From contig NZ_BAAAZR010000061.1 of the NCBI RefSeq assembly GCF_039537005.1, positions 23,941 to 87,940 of the forward strand: DNA of 64,000 nt, given 5' to 3'. Source of the DNA: Sphaerisporangium flaviroseum. GTDB lineage: Bacteria > Actinomycetota > Actinomycetes > Streptosporangiales > Streptosporangiaceae. The notes below the pieces were generated by a model that worked only from the letters and a program-made list of their open reading frames with translations, searched no databases and was not told the origin of the DNA. The position numbers and the translations under genes were made by a program. This document shows, in pieces, positions 50,585-57,579 of this stretch (positions are counted from its first letter, which is position 1; the number at the start of each line of letters is the position of its first letter).

Positions 50585-50942
50585 CCTGACCACGATCCGC
50601 GCCCTTCGCTGACGACCTTCGACCGGCTTCTTCGTTCGTTCAACCGCTTGGAGAACATACGGGCGGTACACCGATGGGCGCCATCTAGGGTGAGCAGCCC
50701 GGAGATCGATGGGGGACTCGGCCAGGTTTTGATCGATCCGTTCAGGCCCTCCCGGCACCCACTTGATCGGGGAACCCGTCTGTTTCCCACCCGGTCGGGG
50801 CACCTACGGGAGGGACGGAAACTAGAACGGATTCGTCTCGGGTCTGCTGTCGAATGTGGGTGGTTTCGTTCGCCGTGGTCAGTGAGGGCGTCGCCGACGA
50901 TGCCCGGCGGTATGTACGAACGAACGGAACGAAGGAAACGAC
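50585..50942. other. 358-bp intergenic region
   Basis: No gene is supported here. It contains dispersed repeat copy D and an inverted pair of TTCGTTCGTTC (near 50630) and GAACGAACG (near 50917). A GAACGAAGGAAAC ribosome binding region for the next gene closes it. Confidence 0.6.
50731..50790 (+). repeat. Dispersed repeat, copy D
   Basis: CAGGCCCTCCCGGCACCCAC continuing to TTGATCGGGGAACCC is nearly identical to copy C and clearly related to copy B. It lies in the gap between the hydrolase and DHFR-like genes. Confidence 0.8.
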
Positions 50943-51569
50943 ATGCGGAAGCTGATGGTCACCACGTTCGTGTCCCTGGATGGGGTCATGCAGGCGCCGG
51001 GCGGCGGTGATGAGGACCGTGACGGCGGGTTCGAGCACGGCGGCTGGGCCGTACCGCACATAGACCAGCAGATCCTCCAGCTGATGACCGCGCTGACCGG
51101 CAGGGCCGGCGCGCTCCTGCTCGGGCGCAAAACCTACGACATCTTCGCCGCCACCTGGCCGCTGGCAGGCGCCGACGACCCTATCGGGGAGAAGATGAAC
51201 AGCGTGCGCAAGTACGTCGCGTCGCGGACCTTGGACACCGTGTCGTGGCGGAACACGACGCTGCTCACCGGTGACGTCACCGAGGCGGTCGGCAAGCTCA
51301 AGCAAGGCGAGGGCGGCGAGATCCAGGTCCACGGCAGCGGCAAGCTGATCCAGACGCTGGTCGAGCACGACCTCGTCGACGAGTTTCATGTGCTGGTCTT
51401 CCCGGTGCTCATCGGCTCCGGCAAGCGGCTTTTCGCGGAGGGGACCGTCCCGTCCGGCCTCAAGCTCGTCGGCACCACGACGTCGAGCACTGGTGTCCTC
51501 ATCAGCACCTATGCGACGAATGGCAAGCTCGAGTACGGTGCGATGGGCCCGGAGACCGGTAACTGGTGA
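50943..51569 (+). CDS. Dihydrofolate reductase-like (RibD C-terminal domain) protein
   Basis: The 208-aa protein has a DHFR-like/RibD C-terminal fold: N-terminal VTTFVSLDGVMQAPGG, LLLGRKTYDIFAATWP (about 59-74) and a C-terminal EFHVLVFPVLIGSGKRLF. These NADPH-binding reductase-like proteins are very common in actinobacteria and are frequently encoded next to ECF sigma factors and YciI-like proteins, as here. The substrate is unknown. It is unlikely to be the housekeeping FolA. AAGGAA lies 5-6 nt before the ATG. Confidence 0.9.
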   Translation: MRKLMVTTFVSLDGVMQAPGGGDEDRDGGFEHGGWAVPHIDQQILQLMTALTGRAGALLLGRKTYDIFAATWPLAGADDPIGEKMNSVRKYVASRTLDTVSWRNTTLLTGDVTEAVGKLKQGEGGEIQVHGSGKLIQTLVEHDLVDEFHVLVFPVLIGSGKRLFAEGTVPSGLKLVGTTTSSTGVLISTYATNGKLEYGAMGPETGNW

Positions 51570-51597
51570 TGGAGCCAAGTGACCAGATAGGAAAGCC

Positions 51598-51933
51598 ATG
51601 CCGCAGTACGCGATTCTGATCTACGAGAAGGAGACCCCCGGGGGTGTGGCGGACATCCCGCCCGATGTCATGGAGGCCAACATGCGGGTCGGGGAGCACA
51701 TCGCCGCGATGGGCGCGAAGGTCGTCAACGAGCAGGCGCTGCAGCCCAGCGCGACCACGCGGACGATCCACAAGAACGGCCTGGTCACCGACGGCCCATT
51801 CCTTGAAAGCAAGGAGGTGATCGCCGGTTTCTTCGTGGTCGAGACCACAGACCTCGACCAGGCGATCGCCATCGGCAGGCTGCTTCCGATCATGGATGGC
51901 GCCGTCGAGGTGCGGCCGCTGCTGACGATGTGA
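51598..51933 (+). CDS. YciI-family (DGPF domain) protein
   Basis: The 111-aa ferredoxin-like protein of the YciI/DGPF family starts PQYAILIYEKE and carries the family motif TDGPFLESKE at about residues 64-73, ending VEVRPLLTM. Such proteins are typical genomic partners of ECF42-type sigma factors. The stop overlaps the sigma-factor GTG (GTGA), giving translational coupling. The biochemical role of the family remains unclear. Confidence 0.92.
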   Translation: MPQYAILIYEKETPGGVADIPPDVMEANMRVGEHIAAMGAKVVNEQALQPSATTRTIHKNGLVTDGPFLESKEVIAGFFVVETTDLDQAIAIGRLLPIMDGAVEVRPLLTM

Positions 51934-53168
51934 CGTCGGTCCAGCAGGTGGTCGCCGACGCGCACCGTCGCGAGTGGGCCACGGTGCTCGCCGCGACGGT
52001 GCGCGTCACCCGCGACCTCGACCTGGCCGAGGAATGCGTCCAGGACGCCTACGCCGCCGCGCTCGACGCCTGGACGCGCGGCGGCGTACCGGCCAGGCCG
52101 GGGGCCTGGCTGACCGTCGCGGCCCGGCACAACGCACTGGACGCCTTACGCAGGGCCGCGACGTTCCGGTCGAAGCTGCACCTGCTAGTGGAGCCGGCCG
52201 CGGCCGATCTCGATCTCCCGGCCGACCCGCCGGTTCACGACGACCGGCTGCGGCTGGTCTTCCTGTGCTGCCACCCGGCGCTGGCGACCGAGGCTCAAGT
52301 CGCCCTCACGCTGCGGCTGGTCTGCGGTGTGACGACCCCGGACATCGCGAAGGCGTTCCTGGTCTCGGAGACGACCATGGCGGCCCGCATCACCCGGGCG
52401 AAGAAGAAGATCGCGGCGGCGCGGATCCCCTTCCGGATGCCGGCCCCGGGCGAGGTGCCGGGCCGGTTGGACGCGGTCCTCACCACCATCCACCTGCTGT
52501 TCACCACCGGCCACACCGCCCCGGCCGGGCCCGCGCTGACCAGGAACGACATCGCCGAGCGCGCGCTCGACCTGGCGCGTATGCTCCGCGACCTGATGCC
52601 GGACGAGCGCGAGGTCCAGGGACTGCTCGCGCTGCTTGTGGCCAACCACGCCCGCCGGGCGACCCGTACCACCACGGGCGGGCGCCTGCTGCCGCTGGAG
52701 GAACAGGACCGTTCGCTCTGGGACCAGGAGGCGATCGCCGAGGCGCATGGCCTGGTCCTCGGAGCCCTCCGCGGCGGGACCCCCGGCCGATTCGCCCTGC
52801 AAGCCGCCATCGCGGCGCTGCACGCGACCGCCCCGACGTACGGGGACACGGACTGGGAGCAGATCCTGGTGGTCTACGACGCGTTGCTGGAAGCGTGGCC
52901 GTCGCCGGTCGTCGCCCTTAACCGGGCCGTGGCGATCGCGATGGTGAGCGGACCGGCGACCGCGCTGGCCGAGGTCGAGGCGCTGGAACAGGACCCGCGA
53001 CTCGCGGGCTACCGCTACCTGCCGGCGATCAAGGCCGATCTGCTGCGCCGACTGGGCCGGAATGCCGCCGCCGCCGCGGCCTACGAGCAGGCGATCACGC
53101 TCGCCGGCACAGAAGCCGAACGCGCTTTCCTCGCCGGCCGTCTCACCGAGACCCTCAGGCGGGGATGA
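51930..53168 (+). CDS. ECF42-type RNA polymerase sigma factor with C-terminal extension
   Basis: This is a 412-aa ECF sigma factor, twice the normal ECF length. Region 2 is at about 10-75 (VRVTRDLDLAEECVQDAYAA). Region 4 is at about 110-165 (LTLRLVCGVTTPDIAKAFLV plus SETTMAARITRAKKKI). The remaining 240 residues form the helical, TPR-like extension of the ECF42 group. These sigma factors lack a classical anti-sigma factor and are linked to DGPF proteins, the gene immediately upstream. The extension is thought to control activity. The last 14 nt overlap the 3' end of the convergent thioesterase-like gene. Confidence 0.93.
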   Translation: MTSVQQVVADAHRREWATVLAATVRVTRDLDLAEECVQDAYAAALDAWTRGGVPARPGAWLTVAARHNALDALRRAATFRSKLHLLVEPAAADLDLPADPPVHDDRLRLVFLCCHPALATEAQVALTLRLVCGVTTPDIAKAFLVSETTMAARITRAKKKIAAARIPFRMPAPGEVPGRLDAVLTTIHLLFTTGHTAPAGPALTRNDIAERALDLARMLRDLMPDEREVQGLLALLVANHARRATRTTTGGRLLPLEEQDRSLWDQEAIAEAHGLVLGALRGGTPGRFALQAAIAALHATAPTYGDTDWEQILVVYDALLEAWPSPVVALNRAVAIAMVSGPATALAEVEALEQDPRLAGYRYLPAIKADLLRRLGRNAAAAAAYEQAITLAGTEAERAFLAGRLTETLRRG

Positions 53169-53901
53169 TCCAGGTCGCCTTGGCGGCGGCGACGAGGGTG
53201 CCGTCCACCTCGTACACGGCGCTCTCGCCGAACAGCTTGCGCCCTTCGCGGCCGGAGGCGCGGGCGACGACGGAGTAGGTGCCGTTCGGGTACACCCGCC
53301 GGAAGACCTGTGCCGTGATGCGACCCAGCAGACCCGGACCACCGGACGCGGCGTGGGCCCAGCCGCTCGGGCAGTCGAGCGCCGCCCAGATCAGGGCGTT
53401 GGGGATGACGCCCTCTTCGTCGGTCAGGGTCATCGGCACCCGCCAGCCTGCCGCGATCAGGTCCGTGCCCTCGACCGGGCCGGGGAAGATCCGCAGGCCG
53501 TCCCCGGGGTCCCGCAACCCGCAAACGAAGCATCCGGGCACCGGATGGTCGCCGGTCAGGCCGGCGAAGCCCGCCTCCGCGCGGGCCGCGTCGGGGAAGG
53601 GCACGAACGGCGGCGGCGTCACATCCTCGGCGACGGGGATCGCCTCGGCGAGCACTTCTCCGCCATGGGACAGCGAGACCGAGTTGGCGACATGGCCCAC
53701 GGCGAGCTCGGTGTCCAGCGGAGTCGACCGGCGCAGGGTCACCTCAAGCGCATGCGACCGGTCCAGCGTGTCCGCGAAAGTGCCCGCGAGAGCGCCGGCG
53801 ATCCAGCCGCCGTTGGCGGTGTCCTCAGGACCACGGAAGCGAGCCGGGACGGTGAGCACTGTCTGCAGACCGGCGGAAGTCGTCAAGCTGAAGCCCTCCA
53901 T
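53155..53901 (-). CDS. Thioesterase-superfamily (hotdog-fold) protein
   Basis: The 248-aa protein has two hotdog-like halves. The first contains RFRGPEDTANGGWIAGALAG (about 21-40). The second follows a CFVCGLRDPGDGLRIF motif (about 123-138) and contains NALIWAALDCPSGWA. The Cys-x-x-Cys-Gly loop linking the halves is typical of this actinobacterial group, whose acyl-CoA substrate is unknown. The ATG was chosen because GGAG lies 4 nt upstream. A GTG at 53922 would place the start within 3 nt of the putative -10 box. The 3' end overlaps the sigma-factor gene tail to tail by 14 nt. Confidence 0.85.
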   Translation of the reverse strand: MEGFSLTTSAGLQTVLTVPARFRGPEDTANGGWIAGALAGTFADTLDRSHALEVTLRRSTPLDTELAVGHVANSVSLSHGGEVLAEAIPVAEDVTPPPFVPFPDAARAEAGFAGLTGDHPVPGCFVCGLRDPGDGLRIFPGPVEGTDLIAAGWRVPMTLTDEEGVIPNALIWAALDCPSGWAHAASGGPGLLGRITAQVFRRVYPNGTYSVVARASGREGRKLFGESAVYEVDGTLVAAAKATWIIPA

Positions 53902-53925
53902 GTTGCTCCGCACCAGGAGCACCTA

Positions 53926-53936
53926 ATAGTAAATAC
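53926..53936 (-). promoter_or_regulatory. -10 box TACTAT overlapped by palindrome AGTAAATACT
   Basis: On the minus strand TACTAT (53931-53926) is a good -10 box about 25 nt before the thioesterase-like ATG. A perfect 10-bp palindrome AGTAAATACT (53927-53936) overlaps it, a position typical of a repressor operator. Confidence 0.45.
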
Positions 53937-54106
53937 TGTGAGATACCACCACATTTTATCCGTACGTTCCTCCTGTCATGGCATCAGGTACGGATGACGG
54001 ATCCGTTAGCCGCCGGTAACGACGAAGTGACACACGGCAGCCGGCCCGCCGAAGAACAGACCCGCGAGAACCTCGCCGACCGAGCCGGGGCAGAAGCCGG
54101 CCGGCG

Positions 54107-54201
54107 CCAGGTCATGAAGGAACCGATCCGAACCAGGTCACGAACGAACCGAGCCAGGTCACGAACGAACCGGCCCGAGCCAGGTCACGAAGGGACCAAC
54201 C
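54107..54201 (+). repeat. Imperfect tandem repeat, about 3.5 copies of 21-26 bp
   Basis: CCAGGTCACGAACGAACCG and variants (CCAGGTCATGAAGGAACCG, CCAGGTCACGAAGGGACC) repeat four times with short spacers. It is intergenic, between the thioesterase-like gene and the glnA2 terminator. Confidence 0.8.
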
Positions 54202-54238
54202 ACGGCGAGTCGACCAACCCATGGCGGGTCGTAAAGCC

Positions 54239-54268
54239 GGGCCGAGCCGTCACCGGACGGCTCGGCCC
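54239..54268 (-). terminator. Perfect 13-bp hairpin terminator of glnA2
   Basis: GGGCCGAGCCGTC and its exact complement enclose the tetraloop ACCG, 43 nt beyond the glnA2 stop. There is no T-run. Confidence 0.8.
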
Positions 54269-54310
54269 AGAGATATACGGATCCCGTTCATCTCGAGATC
54301 AGCCGACCGG

Positions 54311-55672
54311 TCACAGGACGGGCAGGTAGCGCCCCAGTTCGAACTCGGTGACCTGGCGGCGGTAGTCGTGCCACTCGGCCTTCTTGTTGCGCAGGAAGTA
54401 GTCGAAGACGTGTTCCCCGAGCGTCTCGGCGACCAGTTCGCTGCGTTCCATCGTCGTGATGGCCTCGTCGAGGCTCTGTGGCAGCGGTTCGATGCCGAGC
54501 GCGCGTCGCTCGGCGCTGGTGAGGGCCCACACGTCGTCCTCGGCGCCGGGCGGCATCTCGTACCCGCCCTCGATGCCCTTCAGCCCCGCGGCGAGGATGA
54601 CCGCGTACGCGAGGTAGGGGTTGCAGGCGGAGTCGAGCGACCGGAACTCCACGCGGGTGGAGTTGCCCTTCGTCGGCTTGTACATGGGGACGCGTACGAG
54701 CGCCGACCGGTTGTTGTGACCCCAGCTGATGTAGCTCGGCGCCTCGCCGCCCAGTCCGGCGATGGCCTCGGCACCGCCCCACAGCCGTTTGTAGGAATTC
54801 ACCCACTGGTTACACACGGCGGTGATCTCCGCGGCGTGCTTGAGCAGGCCGCCGATGAACGACCGTCCGATCTTGGACAGCTGGTATTCGGCCCCGGGCT
54901 CGTAGAAGGCGTTGCGGTCGCCCTCGAACAGGGACATGTGGGTGTGCATGCCCGAGCCGGGATACTCGGAGAAGGGCTTGGGCATGAAGGACGCCCAGAT
55001 GCCCTGCTCCAGCGCGACCTCCTTCATGACCAGCCGGAAGGTCATGATGTTGTCGGCGGTCGTCAGCGCGTCGGCGTACCGCAGGTCGATCTCCTGCTGG
55101 CCCGGGGCGCCCTCGTGGTGGCTGAACTCCACCGAGATGCCCATCGCCTCCAGCATCATGATCGCGTTACGCCGGAAGTCGTGACCCGAGCTGTGCGGGG
55201 TGTGGTCGAAGTACCCGCCGGAGTCGTTCGGCACCGGCTTCTGGCCCTCTTCGGGCCGCCCCTTCAGCAGGAAGAACTCCACCTCGGGGTGGGTGTAGAA
55301 GGTGAAGCCCATGTCGGCGGCCTTGGCCAGCGTCCGCTTGAGCACCCAGCGCGGGTCCGCGTGCGACGGCGACCCGTCGGGCATGAGGATGTCGCAGAAC
55401 ATGCGCCCGGCGCCCGGCGTCTCGCTCCGCCACGGCAGGATCTGGAAGGTCGACGGGTCGGGCTTGGCGAGCATGTCGGACTCGTACACGCGGGCGAAGC
55501 CCTCGATCGCGGACCCGTCGAAGCCGATGCCTTCGGCGAACGCCCCTTCGAGCTCCGCCGGAGCTATCGCCACTGATTTGAGGAAGCCCAGCACGTCGGT
55601 GAACCACAGCCGGATGAACCGGATGTCGCGCTCTTCGAGCGTACGGAGCACGAACTCCTGCTGGCGGTCCAA
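54311..55672 (-). CDS. glnA2: Type I glutamine synthetase-like protein GlnA2
   Basis: This 453-aa GSI-type ligase starts at TTG, giving the family N-terminus DRQQEFVLRTLEERDIRFIR. GAAGGGG lies 6-8 nt upstream, and longer frames to 55789 are not family-like. ATP/metal motifs (GFDGSAIEGFARVYESDM, PEVEFFLLK, SGMHTHMSLF) are intact. At the place where GlnA has the adenylylated tyrosine, this protein reads DDVWALTSAERRALG, so GlnE cannot modify it there. In Streptomyces a GlnA2 orthologue has been reported to be a gamma-glutamylpolyamine synthetase, so true glutamine synthesis is uncertain. A GlnR-like half-site lies about 110 nt upstream. Confidence 0.93.
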   Translation of the reverse strand: MDRQQEFVLRTLEERDIRFIRLWFTDVLGFLKSVAIAPAELEGAFAEGIGFDGSAIEGFARVYESDMLAKPDPSTFQILPWRSETPGAGRMFCDILMPDGSPSHADPRWVLKRTLAKAADMGFTFYTHPEVEFFLLKGRPEEGQKPVPNDSGGYFDHTPHSSGHDFRRNAIMMLEAMGISVEFSHHEGAPGQQEIDLRYADALTTADNIMTFRLVMKEVALEQGIWASFMPKPFSEYPGSGMHTHMSLFEGDRNAFYEPGAEYQLSKIGRSFIGGLLKHAAEITAVCNQWVNSYKRLWGGAEAIAGLGGEAPSYISWGHNNRSALVRVPMYKPTKGNSTRVEFRSLDSACNPYLAYAVILAAGLKGIEGGYEMPPGAEDDVWALTSAERRALGIEPLPQSLDEAITTMERSELVAETLGEHVFDYFLRNKKAEWHDYRRQVTEFELGRYLPVL

Positions 55673-55780
55673 GGCATCCCCTTCTGCCGGACGGTGATCG
55701 GACACCATCGTCGTCACGCTGAGCCAGTCTCTGAATCGGCGGAAGACATGTCTGGTCATCACCCAGTCTGCCCGCTTGGT

Positions 55781-55796
55781 GTTTCGCACACGTTAC
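55781..55796 (-). promoter_or_regulatory. GlnR-like half-site upstream of glnA2
   Basis: On the minus strand GTAAC-GTGTGC-GAAAC matches the gTnAC-n6-GaAAC half of a GlnR box exactly. The second half is not present, in contrast to the complete box at glnA. Confidence 0.45.
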
Positions 55797-55971
55797 GCGG
55801 GTCCCCTGTGAGACGCCCAACTCCGCTGCTCCCGACGTGGGTCCACCCTTCCGACGTGCGCCACCGGCCTTCGACACGAGGTGTATTACGGACACACGCC
55901 GCCGTCACGTAATGTGACAGCATGGTCTCGTTCTGCATTCGTCAACGTTGACGTCAGGCGAGGGAGAGCGA

Positions 55972-57327
55972 ATGAACGCGGATCGGCGGCGCGCCAGACC
56001 TCCGGCCCTGCGGCTGCGGCGATGGCATCCGCCCCTTCGGCGGCGGTCGTGGCCGCCGGCCGTACGGCTGCCGTCACCACGGCGGGCCGTGCCACGTCGT
56101 CTGGTCCTCAGGCGTCCGGCCGTGTGGCAGTGGCTGGCGTGGGCGGTGTCGATGGCGGCGGCGCTCACGCTCGTCGCGCTCGGCGCCCAGGCCGGCAGGA
56201 ACGGCGCCTGCGCCGACGGCGGGTCCGGCCGCGGAGGCCAGGCCGACGCCACACCCCGCCATCACGGCGACGCCGACGACGGGCCCGTCCGCAGGCACGA
56301 AGCCGACGGCATGAGCCGCCGTGCAGACCGCGCCCTCGACAGGGCCAGGTCGCTGACCGGGTGGGCGCGCGGCGGCAACTGCTCGCTCTCCGGGGCGGTG
56401 CTCGGCGATCTCGTCGCCGCCGTGTCCGCCGAGGAGTACGCCGGTTCGGCGGCCTGCGGTGCGTATCTCGACGTCACGGGGCCTCGCGGCACCGTCCGCG
56501 TCCAGGTGATCGACGAATGCCTGTCGTGCGCTCCCGGCGAGCTCGATCTGAGCCGCGCCGCCTTCGCCCGGGTGGCGGGTCCCGGCCCGAGCATGGTGCC
56601 GATCAGCTACCACACCGTGCAGAACCCCCTGGTTCCGAGGCCGGTGGCGTTCCGGCTCAAGAAGGGCTCCTCGACCCGGTGGCTGGCGATCCAGGCGGTC
56701 GACCATGGCAATCCCCTCCAGCGGCTGGAGGTCCTGCACAAGGGCCGATGGCGAGCCCTGTCGCGCCATTCCGACAACTACTGGGTGGCCCACCGCGGCA
56801 TCGGTTCCGGGCCGTACACCGTGCGGATCACCGACGTGTACGGGCAGCGGCTGATCGCGACGGGCATCGACCTGGCCCCCGAAGGGCTCCAGCGCACTCC
56901 ATACCGCCTGTACGCACCCGCGAAGGCGTCCCCCGTGCCGCGGAACCTCCCCTCATCTGGACGGAACGGGACTCACGGCTCTGCGGGAGGCGCGAGACCT
57001 CGCAGCGGAACCGATGGCACCCTGCCCGCACCGGCCGGCCGGGGAACGACGGGCCCCGCCACCGCCGCGCCCGGCACCGCGCGGCCTCCGGCCCTGGAGT
57101 CGGAGAGCGCCAAGGCACGGATCGGCGGCATGGAGTTCGGCACCAGCGGCCCCGGGACCACCGGGGCCAGGGGGCTCGGGTTCGGAAGGAGGGATGCCTG
57201 GCCCGAGCGCTCCCAGGGTCATGCGGCCGGCGGCACCCTGGACACCTATCCCGATGGCCCACCGCTCCCCGACGCCGACCCCGCCCCCTTCACCGCCCTG
57301 CCCTCCGCCCGCCCCTTCTTCTGCTGA
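55972..57327 (+). CDS. Expansin-like (EXLX1-type) secreted protein
   Basis: The 451-aa protein has a very basic N-terminus (about 1-48), then a membrane/signal helix (about 50-70, QWLAWAVSMAAALTLVALGA). A double-psi beta-barrel domain follows (about 125-215) with AACGAYLDVTGPRGTVRVQV and DECLSCAPGELDLS, then an expansin-like C-terminal beta domain (about 215-310, WLAIQAVDHGNPLQRLEVL). The tail from about 320 is Gly/Pro/Thr-rich and disordered. Bacterial expansins bind and loosen cellulose or peptidoglycan non-hydrolytically. The long basic leader before the signal helix is unusual. GAGGGAG precedes the ATG. Confidence 0.85.
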   Translation: MNADRRRARPPALRLRRWHPPLRRRSWPPAVRLPSPRRAVPRRLVLRRPAVWQWLAWAVSMAAALTLVALGAQAGRNGACADGGSGRGGQADATPRHHGDADDGPVRRHEADGMSRRADRALDRARSLTGWARGGNCSLSGAVLGDLVAAVSAEEYAGSAACGAYLDVTGPRGTVRVQVIDECLSCAPGELDLSRAAFARVAGPGPSMVPISYHTVQNPLVPRPVAFRLKKGSSTRWLAIQAVDHGNPLQRLEVLHKGRWRALSRHSDNYWVAHRGIGSGPYTVRITDVYGQRLIATGIDLAPEGLQRTPYRLYAPAKASPVPRNLPSSGRNGTHGSAGGARPRSGTDGTLPAPAGRGTTGPATAAPGTARPPALESESAKARIGGMEFGTSGPGTTGARGLGFGRRDAWPERSQGHAAGGTLDTYPDGPPLPDADPAPFTALPSARPFFC

Positions 57328-57500
57328 GCTCCCCTTGTCCTCGCATCGCGAACGCTCCAGGCCTCCGCTGGGAACACGACGCCAGAGACCGGTTTACGAT
57401 CCGCTTAAGGACCGCGGCGACCAGGACTCTCTCGTTGACACCGGACGGTCGAGGGTGATGTAGCCCTTCATATCGGTTGAAGTGCGATATCAAGCGGTCG

Positions 57501-57530
57501 TTGATTCGCTGTTATGCGCCGTCCCATACT
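57501..57530 (+). promoter_or_regulatory. -35/-10 promoter upstream of the first sensor kinase
   Basis: TTGATT (57501-57506) and CATACT (57525-57530) are separated by 18 bp, a good sigma-70-type pair. It lies 50 nt before the kinase ATG, which has a strong GGAGGGAGG ribosome binding site. Confidence 0.5.
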
Positions 57531-57579
57531 TTCCGGATGCCTCCCGCCGCGCCGGGAGCGCGGAGGGAGGCACGGGGGC

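Larger units (their letters stand above)
53937..54310. other. About 370-bp region between thioesterase-like gene and glnA2
   Basis: No convincing gene. A plus-strand frame (53994-54329) is built largely of the tandem repeat and the hairpin and has no recognisable protein. The region holds the 21-26-bp repeat array at 54107-54201 and the 13-bp hairpin at 54239-54268. Confidence 0.6.

Noticed and set aside
53994..54329. Possible 111-aa gene between the thioesterase-like gene and glnA2
   Set aside because: Its sequence is mostly the tandem repeat and the glnA2 terminator hairpin, with no RBS and no family match.
55673..55789. Longer N-terminus for GlnA2
   Set aside because: The extra residues do not match the family, and a TTG with a good RBS gives the standard N-terminus.
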